Shown: one piece after another, positions 1 to 8,398 of the stretch | Layout of the letters: every line of letters starts with the position of its first letter | Position numbering within the stretch: position 1 is the stretch's first letter | NCBI GenBank assembly: GCA_011772275.1 | Contig: WVZU01000288.1 | Location: 6,442 to 14,839 of the forward strand | DNA from: Planctomycetales bacterium | GTDB taxonomy: Bacteria; Planctomycetota; Planctomycetia; Pirellulales; UBA7805 | Direction of reading: 5' to 3' | Length of the DNA: 8,398 nt | The notes under the pieces: model-generated | The model's database searches: none | What the model saw: only the letters and a program-made list of their open reading frames with translations | Told to the model about the DNA's origin: nothing | Made by a program: the position numbers and the translations under genes

Positions 1-6
1 CCGTCC

Positions 7-2802
<2,796 letters not shown>

Positions 2803-3083
2803 GTGGTTGTCAGCCTGAGGTCCGTTTCGATCGGCGGCCGTGCTGGTCTGCTTCACATCTCCCAGGGCCGGGATCTACGCGACGGGGCCGGGGTTCTGCA
2901 GGAAACGTTGGGTCGGCCGCGAGTCCTTGGTCGCCCCAACAATGGCAAACCGCTCATCTGGCAGTTAAAAAAGCCGGCACCTGAGGCGGGCGTGGCGGAT
3001 CGGCTTCCCAGCAAATTTGTGCCAGGGTCATCTGGCCGGCCCCCGGCGCGGTATGGGCTTGCCTGCCTGCCGGCCCCGACTTG
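2803..3083. other. Intergenic stretch after ftsK; no gene recognised
   Basis: No convincing coding region is visible on either strand. A 94-residue frame starts with GTG directly after the ftsK stop, and a 154-residue frame lies on the opposite strand. Both translate to Arg/Gly/Pro-rich text without domain character. The only structure I can support is the hairpin at 2907-2940. The stretch could be 3' UTR of ftsK, a decayed gene or a spacer; the sequence does not decide. Confidence 0.6.
2907..2940 (+). other. Stem-loop about 105 bases downstream of ftsK
   Basis: GTTGGG (2907-2912) pairs with CCCAAC (2935-2940). After one mismatch, CGGCC (2914-2918) pairs with GGTCG (2929-2933) with one G-U pair, leaving a 10-base loop. 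No T-run follows, so this is not a standard intrinsic terminator. It could be a 3' end stabiliser or simply chance pairing in G+C-rich DNA. Confidence 0.35.
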
Positions 3084-3112
3084 TTGACACTCTGCGCCCG
3101 CAGGAGTACGTT
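3084..3112 (+). promoter_or_regulatory. Candidate sigma70-type promoter
   Basis: A perfect -35 hexamer TTGACA (3084-3089) is followed by a 17-base spacer and TACGTT (3107-3112). The latter matches TATAAT at positions 1, 2 and 6 only. Transcription would start near 3119 and run about 215 bases to the terminator at 3300-3337. The ideal -35 and spacing support the call; the poor -10 weakens it. It could drive a leader for cimA or a short non-coding RNA. Confidence 0.35.
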
Positions 3113-3140
3113 TCAGTATTGCAAGAGCTGGATCCATGCG

Positions 3141-3266
3141 ATGAAATACGCCTCGGCCATCATCTGCCGCTCGACACGCTCGGCTGCCACCGCCCTTGGG
3201 CCCGTCCCAGCCGGCAGGTTCTGTGGCGGGATCACGGGTCGGATTGGTGAGCAGCCGCGGCCTTAG
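3141..3266 (+). CDS. Speculative 41-codon leader ORF ending inside the antiterminator arm
   Basis: ATG at 3141 opens a 41-codon frame ending with TAG at 3264-3266. The peptide begins MKYASAIICRS and ends GGITGRIGEQPRP. It is not recognised and may not be translated, as no Shine-Dalgarno precedes it (though the neighbouring genes lack one too). It is listed for its position: it lies about 22 bases after the predicted transcription start, and its stop falls inside the arm (3261-3270) that can pair with the terminator's first arm. It has four Ile codons, two near the end (3231-3233 and 3243-3245), plus one Leu and one Val. A ribosome paused at 3243 would leave that arm exposed, whereas one reaching the stop would cover it. 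Random G+C-rich sequence could also give such a short frame. Confidence 0.2.
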   Translation: MKYASAIICRSTRSAATALGPVPAGRFCGGITGRIGEQPRP

Positions 3267-3331
3267 GGTTTTTCGAACGTTCCGAGACGAAAAACAGCGA
3301 ACCCTGAGGCCCCGCAAGGGAACTCAGGGTT
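3261..3331 (+). promoter_or_regulatory. Three-arm alternative pairing region (possible attenuator)
   Basis: Arm A is CCTTAGGGTT (3261-3270), arm B AACCCTGAGG (3300-3309) and arm C CTCAGGGTT (3323-3331). B:C gives a perfect 9-bp terminator stem. A:B gives a 10-bp stem with one G-U pair, with a further inner inverted repeat GTTTTTCG (3268-3275) / CGAAAAAC (3288-3295). Both stems use arm B, so they exclude each other. That is the layout of an antiterminator/terminator switch. Whether it acts as one upstream of cimA, whose start is 264 bases beyond the T-run, is inference. A duplicated terminator arm would look similar. Confidence 0.4.
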
Positions 3332-3337
3332 TTTTTT
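3300..3337 (+). terminator. Intrinsic (rho-independent) terminator
   Basis: AACCCTGAG (3300-3308) pairs perfectly with CTCAGGGTT (3323-3331). Inside it, CCC (3311-3313) and GGG (3318-3320) close a GCAA loop, a GNRA-type tetraloop. A run of eight T (3330-3337) follows, so the stem merges into the T-run. This is the clearest terminator in the window. On the + strand it would end either ftsK read-through or the short transcript from the candidate promoter at 3084. An A-run upstream (3290-3294) also gives weak potential to act on the opposite strand. Confidence 0.85.
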
Positions 3338-3554
3338 AAAGAGGTTTGCCGTGTGGCACGTAAAGTTTCGGGATCGCGATTTGGGGTTGGCACGGCGGCG
3401 GTTTCGATCGCAGTCACCGGACGGCGAGAAGACCTCCTGATGCCTCCTCCCACCCTGCCGCACCGCATTATTTCCCGGACCGCCAAGATACGCTCAGTTT
3501 TGCCCGCTGCCTGCCGAGCCAAAAAATAACGCTGTAAAACAGTGACGCTGGACG
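3338..3554. other. Spacer between terminator and the cimA leader array
   Basis: No coding region is recognised. The stretch holds the imperfect direct repeat at 3355-3411. It also holds an A-rich patch (3521-3539) that could belong to a cimA promoter: TTGCCC at 3500-3505 lies 19 bases before AATAAC at 3525-3530. That match is too weak to list as a promoter. If cimA has its own start site, it most likely lies in this stretch. Confidence 0.5.
3355..3411 (+). repeat. Imperfect direct repeat GGCACG...GTTTCG..ATCGC, two copies
   Basis: Copy 1 is GGCACG (3355-3360), GTTTCG (3365-3370) and ATCGC (3373-3377). Copy 2 is GGCACG (3389-3394), GTTTCG (3401-3406) and ATCGC (3407-3411). The three words keep order and near-equal spacing, with copies offset by 34-36 bases, between the terminator and cimA. 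Two binding sites for a regulator is one reading; a local duplication is another. It resembles a sigma54 -24 element (TGGCACG) in part but lacks the -12 GC. Confidence 0.4.
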
Positions 3555-3596
3555 CCCGATACCGGATATCCAAGACCTGACACCCGATTCCCGCCA
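3555..3596 (+). repeat. Degenerate 7-base tandem array (CCCGATA-like) abutting the cimA start
   Basis: Reading in sevens from 3555 gives CCCGATA, CCGGATA, TCCAAGA, CCTGACA, CCCGATT and CCCGCCA. The final A is the first base of the cimA ATG. Two weaker units (AGTGACG, CTGGACG) may extend the array back to 3541. The consensus is roughly CC-N-GA-Y-A. The array takes the place where a ribosome binding site would be expected and contains no Shine-Dalgarno. I recall similar 7-base intergenic arrays in Planctomycetota, but that is memory rather than a search. Confidence 0.5.
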
Positions 3597-5185
3597 TGAG
3601 ACGCATCGAGATTTACGACACGACACTGCGGGACGGTTCGCAGGGGGAAGGCGTCAACTTTTCGCTGTACGACAAACTGTTGATCGCTCAGCAGCTGGAC
3701 AATATCGGCGTCGACTATGTCGAGGGTGGTTACCCGTTGTCGAATGAGAAGGACGAGCATTTTTTTCAGCGGGCAGAGAAGCTGGAATTGAAGCATACGC
3801 GGATCTGCGCCTTCGGAATGACTCGTCGTCGTGGCGTCACGGCCGAGGAAGATCCCGGCATGCGGGCCTTGATCAATTCGCAGGCGGCGGCGGTCACCGT
3901 GGTCGGCAAGACGTCCGACTTCCATGTGGCGGAGGTACTGCGGGTCAGTGCCGAGGAAAACCTGGCCATGATTGCCGAGAGTGTGGCTTGTTTGCGGGCG
4001 GCCGGGCGAGAAGTGATGTACGATGCGGAACATTTTTTCGACGGGTGGAAGTCGAATGCCGCTTACGCAGAACGCACGATCCGCGCGGCGGGCGAGGCTG
4101 GGGCTCGGATGGTGGTACTCTGTGATACCAACGGCGGTAGCATGCCCGAAGAGATCGCCGAGCTGACACGGGCCGCGCTTGGCGTACTGGAGCCACTCGG
4201 TGTGGCGGTCGGTATCCACTGCCACAACGACTGCGAATTGGCCGTGGCCAATTCCCTGGCTGCCGTCGACGCCGGCGCTTCCCAGGTCCAGGGCACGATC
4301 AACGGCTTTGGGGAACGATGCGGAAACGCCAATCTGATCTCGGTGATCGCCAACCTGGCAATCAAGAAGGAGGGTTACCAGGTCTTGCAGGGCCACGGTG
4401 TCGAACACCTGACAGAACTGTCGCGGTTTGTCTACGAAACGGCCAACATGCACTTTGTGCCCGGCCAGCCGTTCGTCGGCCCCAGCGCGTTCGCCCACAA
4501 AGGGGGGATGCACGTGCACGCGGTGAGTCGAGCGGCGGCAAGCTACGAGCATATTTCGCCGGAGATGGTCGGCAACGAGCGGCGGATCCTGGTCAGTGAA
4601 CTCTCCGGACGGTCGAATATCATCGCGCTGACCACCAAGCACGATATCCAGGACGACCGCGCATTGATGGACAAGATCCTCAGCCATGTGGTCGATCTGG
4701 AGAACCGCGGCTACCAATTCGAGGCCGCCGAAGCCTCCTTTGACCTGCTGGTCAAACGCTGCGCCAACACGTTCACGCCGCATTTCGACCTGATCAAGTA
4801 CCATGTGAATGTGGAGACCGACAAGGAGGGGCAGCTGATTACCGAAGCCACCGTGAAGATCCGGATTGGCGAACAGGTCCGCCACGAAGTCGCCGAGGGC
4901 GATGGCCCCGTCAACGCCCTGGATGCCGCTCTGCGAAAAGCCCTCAACGGCACCTTTCCCAACTTGGAAAAAATGCATCTGGTCGACTATAAAGTTCGCG
5001 TGATCAATTCCGAGGCCGCCACCGCCGCCGCCGTCCGCGTGATTATCGAAAGTACCGATGAACAGGACGTGTGGGGTACCGTCGGCGTCAGCGAGAACAT
5101 CATCCAAGCCAGTTGGATCGCCCTGGTCGACAGTATCGAATACAAAATCTGCAAGGATGAACAGGCAGGAGAGAGTGCTCCCTGA
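3596..5185 (+). CDS. cimA: (R)-citramalate synthase
   Basis: The enzyme condenses pyruvate with acetyl-CoA to (R)-citramalate, the first step of the threonine-independent isoleucine route, in the cytoplasm. The 529 residues match the usual length of the long citramalate synthase family. The N-terminal HMGL-like TIM barrel (about 1-290) opens with YDTTLRDG at 7-14, giving catalytic Arg12 and metal ligand Asp13. VEGGYPLSNEKD follows, which favours citramalate synthase over 2-isopropylmalate synthase. HCHND at 208-212 supplies His208 and His210, and GERCGNAN (239-246) supplies Asn244. The C-terminal part (about 395-525) is a LeuA-type dimer/allosteric domain with GDGPVNALDAALRKAL, so end-product feedback, probably by isoleucine, is likely by analogy. 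The ATG at 3596 places the barrel's first strand at the very N-terminus, as expected; no Shine-Dalgarno precedes it. A related homocitrate or isopropylmalate synthase is the main alternative. Confidence 0.92.
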   Translation: MRRIEIYDTTLRDGSQGEGVNFSLYDKLLIAQQLDNIGVDYVEGGYPLSNEKDEHFFQRAEKLELKHTRICAFGMTRRRGVTAEEDPGMRALINSQAAAVTVVGKTSDFHVAEVLRVSAEENLAMIAESVACLRAAGREVMYDAEHFFDGWKSNAAYAERTIRAAGEAGARMVVLCDTNGGSMPEEIAELTRAALGVLEPLGVAVGIHCHNDCELAVANSLAAVDAGASQVQGTINGFGERCGNANLISVIANLAIKKEGYQVLQGHGVEHLTELSRFVYETANMHFVPGQPFVGPSAFAHKGGMHVHAVSRAAASYEHISPEMVGNERRILVSELSGRSNIIALTTKHDIQDDRALMDKILSHVVDLENRGYQFEAAEASFDLLVKRCANTFTPHFDLIKYHVNVETDKEGQLITEATVKIRIGEQVRHEVAEGDGPVNALDAALRKALNGTFPNLEKMHLVDYKVRVINSEAATAAAVRVIIESTDEQDVWGTVGVSENIIQASWIALVDSIEYKICKDEQAGESAP

Positions 5186-5212
5186 TCCGCAGCCGGCAAT
5201 CGCCGGCGATCA
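5183..5212 (+). other. Stem-loop starting at the cimA stop codon
   Basis: TGATC (5183-5187, including the stop TGA) pairs with GATCA (5208-5212). Inside, GCCGGC (5192-5197) pairs with GCCGGC (5202-5207) around the loop AATC, with CGCA bulged on the left side. No T-run follows, so it should not terminate. It could stabilise the cimA message end or affect valS translation in a shared transcript. Confidence 0.4.
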
Positions 5213-5225
5213 CCAAGCGCGGATC

Positions 5226-5237
5226 TCGAAATTTCGA
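5226..5237. promoter_or_regulatory. 12-base perfect palindrome upstream of valS
   Basis: TCGAAATTTCGA is a perfect 12-base inverted repeat centred about 37 bases before the valS start. Its A+T core contrasts with the G+C-rich surroundings. It could be an operator for a dimeric regulator. A single 12-base palindrome is weak evidence on its own. Confidence 0.3.
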
Positions 5238-5268
5238 CCACGCATCTCTGGCCACCGACCATCGCCTT

Positions 5269-8200
5269 ATGGATCTCCCCAAACAGTACGACCATCAAGC
5301 GGCTGAGCAGCGTTGGTACCCTTTTTGGGAAGAGCGGGGCTATTTCCACAGCCAGCCGGATGCCCAGCGACAGCCATTCAGCATCGTAATCCCCCCGCCA
5401 AATGTGACCGGCGCCCTCCACCTGGGCCACGCCCTAAACAACACCCTGCAGGATATCGTGATTCGCTTCCGGCGAATGCAGGGCTTCAACGTGTTGTGGA
5501 TGCCCGGTACCGATCATGCCGGCATCGCGACGCAGGCGGTTGTCGAGCGGCGGTTGTTGGAAGAAGAAGGAAAAACGCGTCACGATCTCGGTCGCCAGGC
5601 CCTCGTCCAACGCATCTGGGCCTGGAAAGATCAGTACGAAGCCCGGATTCTGGGCCAACTCAAAAAAATGGGCTGCAGCTGCGACTGGCAGCGAACCCGT
5701 TTTACGCTGGACGAGATCTGCGCCCGTGCCGTCCGCCAGACCTTTTTCGACCTCTTTCGCCACGACCTGATCTATCGCGGCAAACGGCTGGTCAACTGGG
5801 ATACCCACCTGCAGACCGCGGTCAGCGACGATGAGGTGTTCCACGAAGAAGTCGATGGCCACTTCTGGCATTTCCAATACCCTGTGCTCGATCCGCAGCC
5901 GGGTGAACCGGAATTCGTGTCGATCGCCACCACGCGGCCCGAAACCATGCTGGGCGACACGGCCGTGGCCGTGCACCCCGACCCGGCCGCCGCCCTGGAC
6001 CAGCTGGCGAAGGAACTTCAGGAAAAGCTGGCCGCCGCGCCAGAGAAAGAGAAACCGGACATCGAGGCTCAACTGGAAAACGTCCGCCAGCGGCAGACAA
6101 CCCACTTGCCCCGCCTCCTGCAGTTGCGCGACATGGCCCGCGACGGCCGCCAGCTTCTGCTGCCGCTAATCGAACGCGAGATCCCCCTAATCGCCGACGA
6201 GTGGGCCAAGCCCGAACTGGGCAGCGGCTGCGTCAAGATCACCCCGGCCCACGACCCGAACGACTACGACGTCGGTATTCGCCAGGATCTGCCGATGGTC
6301 AACATCCTGAACCCCGATGGCACGCTGAACGCCAACGCCGGCGCGTACCAGGGTGATGCCATCCAGAAGGCTCGCCGACGCGTCGTGGCCGATCTGGAAA
6401 AGCGAGGCCTGGTTGAGCGAATCGAGGAACGCAAGATCGATCTGGCCCACTCGGACCGATCCAAGACGCCCATCGAACCTTTTTTAGCCGACCAGTGGTT
6501 CGTCAAGATGGACCAGCTGGCGCAATCGGCCATGGATGCGGTTCGCGATGGCCGAGTGCAGATCATCCCGCCGCGCTACGGCAAGTCGTACCTCGATTGG
6601 CTGGGCGAAAAGCGCGATTGGTGCATCAGCCGCAACCTCTGGTGGGGACATCGGATTCCCATTTGGAGCGCCACCCGCTCGGCCGAGGAGGAAACGTGGC
6701 TGAGCGACAACATGGCCCAAAACCGAGGGGTGGCCGTGCGGTTGCTGGAGGGTACGGAGGACCAGACCGCACGAATCCTTGTCTGCATCGCACCAGGTGG
6801 CGAAGAAATTGAACAACAGCTTCAGCAGCGGGGATTCGTGCAGGAAGAAGAGGTCCTCGACACATGGTTCAGCAGCGCGCTGTGGCCACATTCCACGCTG
6901 GGCTGGCCCGACAAGACGCCCGAGCTGGACTATTACTATCCCACCAGCGTCCTGATCACCAGCCGGGACATCATCACCCTGTGGGTAGCCCGCATGGTTT
7001 TGACCGGGCTGTACAACGTCGGCGACATTCCGTTCCAGCAGGTGTACATCCACCCGAAAATTCTGGACGGGTATGGCGAAACGATGTCCAAATCGAAAGG
7101 AAACGGTGTCGATCCTCTGGATGTCGTCGACAAGTTTGGCGCGGATCCCTTGCGGTTTGGTTTGGCCTATATGACGACGGAGACGCAAGACGTACGGATG
7201 CCAGTCGAGTTTGAATGCCCGCATTGCCAGACGTTGATCGAGCAGACCAAGAAAAATCGCCTGCTGCCGGTGATCCAGTGCAAGAAATGCGGCAAATCTT
7301 TCTCGACCCAGTGGGCCACCAGCGACGAGGACCAGGCGCGGCCCCGCGGGGCCGTTGTCAGCGAACGTTTTGAGCTGGGCCGAAATTTCAGCAACAAACT
7401 CTGGAACGCGTCGCGATTTGTGCTGATGAACCTTGCCGATTACCAGTCCATCGCAATCAGCGACGATCAGTTGCAACTGGAGGACCGCTGGATCCTCAGC
7501 CGCCTGGCCACGGTCACCGCCACGGTTTCCGAGGCCCTGGAACATTACCGCTATGCCGAAGCGGCCCGCACGCTGTACGATTTTGCCTGGGATGAATTTT
7601 GCAGCTTTTACGTGGAAATGGTCAAATCGCGGTTCGGCGATCGGCAGCAGGGCCCGGTCGCCCAGGCAGTGCTGGTTCACACGCTGGATACGCTGTTGCG
7701 ACTGCTGCACCCCATGATCCCCTTCCTGACCGAAGATGTCTGGCAGCGGTTGGGCAAGGTCGCTCAGCAACGTGGTATCCCCACACCGATCCCCGCGGCC
7801 GAAAGCATCATGGTCGCCCCCTGGCCCACGGCCGATCTGGGGCGGCAAGACCAGCAGATCGAAGCCCGTTTCGCGCGGTTCCAGGCCGCCCTGGGCGGCA
7901 TTCGTGAGATTCGCAGTCGCCAGAACGTGCCGCCCAAAAAGGAAGTCCATTTTGCCGTCCGCTGCGACCAGGAGACGGCCGACCTGCTGCGGCCGATGCA
8001 GCCCTACTTCCAGGCGATGGCCACCGCCACCGCCACCGCCTGGGGCCCGCAGACCGAAGCTCCCCAACTCTCCAGCCACGCCAGCCTGGCCGGCATGGAA
8101 ATCTTTGTCGACCTGGCCGACCTGATCGACATCCACGCCGAGATTGCTCGTAACGAAAAAGAACGGACCCGACTGCAAGGCATGATCAACGGCAAGGAAA

Positions 8201-8337
8201 AAAAGCTGGCCAACCATAAGTTCGTCGACCGAGCTCCGGCCGACGTGGTCGATCGCGAGCGCGATTCGCTAAACCAGCTGCGCCAGCAGCTGACCTCGCT
8301 GGACGCCACCCTGGCCAACCTCCGTTCCCGCTCGTAG
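5269..8337 (+). CDS. valS: Valyl-tRNA synthetase with inserted zinc-ribbon-like motif
   Basis: This cytoplasmic class I synthetase charges tRNA-Val and edits mischarged threonine. It has 1022 residues, longer than the roughly 950 of E. coli. The ATP-binding HIGH motif is HLGH at 51-54. The CP1 editing domain carries TTRPET at 221-226 and HDPND at 328-332. It contains an extra Glu/Lys/Gln-rich helical segment at about 239-290 that E. coli ValRS lacks. DWCISRNLWWGHRIPIW and DTWFSSALWP confirm the catalytic core. The KMSKS loop reads TMSKS (605-609). A CPHC (650-653) and CKKC (671-674) pair then interrupts the join to the anticodon-binding domain (NFSNKLWNASRF, 706-717). The C-terminus (about 945-1020) is the coiled-coil tRNA-binding arm typical of ValRS. 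MDLPKQYD is a normal ValRS start; no Shine-Dalgarno precedes it. cimA ends 83 bases upstream, so co-transcription is plausible. Confidence 0.97.
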   Translation: MDLPKQYDHQAAEQRWYPFWEERGYFHSQPDAQRQPFSIVIPPPNVTGALHLGHALNNTLQDIVIRFRRMQGFNVLWMPGTDHAGIATQAVVERRLLEEEGKTRHDLGRQALVQRIWAWKDQYEARILGQLKKMGCSCDWQRTRFTLDEICARAVRQTFFDLFRHDLIYRGKRLVNWDTHLQTAVSDDEVFHEEVDGHFWHFQYPVLDPQPGEPEFVSIATTRPETMLGDTAVAVHPDPAAALDQLAKELQEKLAAAPEKEKPDIEAQLENVRQRQTTHLPRLLQLRDMARDGRQLLLPLIEREIPLIADEWAKPELGSGCVKITPAHDPNDYDVGIRQDLPMVNILNPDGTLNANAGAYQGDAIQKARRRVVADLEKRGLVERIEERKIDLAHSDRSKTPIEPFLADQWFVKMDQLAQSAMDAVRDGRVQIIPPRYGKSYLDWLGEKRDWCISRNLWWGHRIPIWSATRSAEEETWLSDNMAQNRGVAVRLLEGTEDQTARILVCIAPGGEEIEQQLQQRGFVQEEEVLDTWFSSALWPHSTLGWPDKTPELDYYYPTSVLITSRDIITLWVARMVLTGLYNVGDIPFQQVYIHPKILDGYGETMSKSKGNGVDPLDVVDKFGADPLRFGLAYMTTETQDVRMPVEFECPHCQTLIEQTKKNRLLPVIQCKKCGKSFSTQWATSDEDQARPRGAVVSERFELGRNFSNKLWNASRFVLMNLADYQSIAISDDQLQLEDRWILSRLATVTATVSEALEHYRYAEAARTLYDFAWDEFCSFYVEMVKSRFGDRQQGPVAQAVLVHTLDTLLRLLHPMIPFLTEDVWQRLGKVAQQRGIPTPIPAAESIMVAPWPTADLGRQDQQIEARFARFQAALGGIREIRSRQNVPPKKEVHFAVRCDQETADLLRPMQPYFQAMATATATAWGPQTEAPQLSSHASLAGMEIFVDLADLIDIHAEIARNEKERTRLQGMINGKEKKLANHKFVDRAPADVVDRERDSLNQLRQQLTSLDATLANLRSRS
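7204..7290 (+). other. Zinc-ribbon-like insertion encoded within valS
   Basis: Codons 646-674 include Cys650, Cys653, Cys671 and Cys674 in a C-x2-C-x17-C-x2-C pattern, a typical zinc-ribbon ligand set. It lies after TMSKS and before the anticodon-binding domain, where E. coli ValRS runs directly through a stem helix. Metal binding is inferred from the pattern only. Confidence 0.7.
8020..8040 (+). repeat. Short gccacc hexamer repeat within valS
   Basis: Three and a half copies of gccacc encode alternating Ala-Thr (ATATATA) between the anticodon-binding domain and the C-terminal coiled coil. It is a small in-frame microsatellite in what is probably a flexible connector. Confidence 0.6.
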
Positions 8338-8361
8338 GGCTGCCTGGCCAGTGAAATTCGG

Positions 8362-8390
8362 GACGCCTCACGGGGGTCGGGAGTCTTTTT
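8362..8390 (+). terminator. Weak candidate terminator after valS
   Basis: GAC (8362-8364) pairs with GTC (8383-8385), and the stem continues to a GGGG loop with two mismatches and one G-T pair. TTTTT (8386-8390) follows. It sits 25 bases after the valS stop, where a terminator is expected, but the stem is imperfect and the window ends shortly after. Confidence 0.35.
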
Positions 8391-8398
8391 CGCCGCTG

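Noticed and set aside
2803..3087. 94-codon frame with GTG directly after the ftsK stop
   Set aside because: No recognisable domain, unlike protein in composition, and no ribosome site; more likely chance.
2853..3317. 154-codon open frame on the - strand in the intergenic gap
   Set aside because: Arg/Pro/Gly-rich text without motifs. It would also start inside the terminator stem.
3119..3337. T-box riboswitch or known structural RNA (6S, SRP RNA)
   Set aside because: No T-box core sequence and no conserved SRP or 6S core could be found by eye. A covariance-model search would decide.
3351..3370. sigma54 promoter (TGGCACG, -24-like)
   Set aside because: The required GC at the -12 element is missing at the correct spacing (GTTT is found instead).
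3500..3530. Housekeeping promoter for cimA (TTGCCC and AATAAC)
   Set aside because: Spacer of 19 bases and poor matches at both hexamers; mentioned in the spacer entry only.
3494..5107. 537-codon open frame on the - strand covering cimA
   Set aside because: The translation is His/Asp/Gly/Val-rich with no family motifs. It is the expected antisense shadow of a G+C-rich gene with strong codon bias.
6484..8217. 577-codon open frame on the - strand within valS
   Set aside because: Same cause: it mirrors valS codon use and shows no recognisable domain.

Overview
The window is G+C-rich bacterial chromosome with three large housekeeping genes, all on the + strand: an FtsK/SpoIIIE-type DNA translocase (7-2802), an (R)-citramalate synthase (3596-5185) and a valyl-tRNA synthetase (5269-8337). 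No mobile elements, CRISPR arrays, rRNA or tRNA genes are visible. A member of the Planctomycetota is my best guess for the host. The reasons are no Shine-Dalgarno sequence at the two starts that can be inspected, a degenerate 7-base tandem array in the cimA leader of a kind I associate with that phylum, and a valyl-tRNA synthetase with a TMSKS loop and an inserted four-cysteine motif. This is inference from style and recollection, not a database result.

Layout: ftsK fills the first third and carries two almost purely Glu/Asp/Tyr tracts, one in the linker and one as a tail beyond the DNA-reading winged helix. A 793-base gap without a convincing gene follows. It holds a hairpin about 105 bases after ftsK, a candidate sigma70-type promoter (3084-3112), a perfect intrinsic terminator (3300-3337), an upstream arm that could pair with the terminator's first arm instead, an imperfect direct repeat (3355-3411), and the 7-base array that runs into the cimA start codon. 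cimA and valS are 83 bases apart, separated by a hairpin and a 12-base palindrome but no convincing terminator, so they may be co-transcribed. A weak terminator candidate follows valS.

How the genes relate: CimA makes citramalate from pyruvate and acetyl-CoA, the first step of the threonine-independent isoleucine route. The later enzymes of that route are shared with valine synthesis, and ValRS consumes valine, so cimA-valS forms a small branched-chain amino acid neighbourhood. ftsK belongs to chromosome segregation and is probably a separate transcription unit. The most interesting non-coding signal is the arrangement at 3084-3337. A possible promoter, a 41-codon ORF with two Ile codons close to its end, and mutually exclusive antiterminator and terminator pairings have the layout of an amino acid attenuator upstream of an isoleucine gene. 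The pairings are visible in the sequence; the regulatory reading is a hypothesis.
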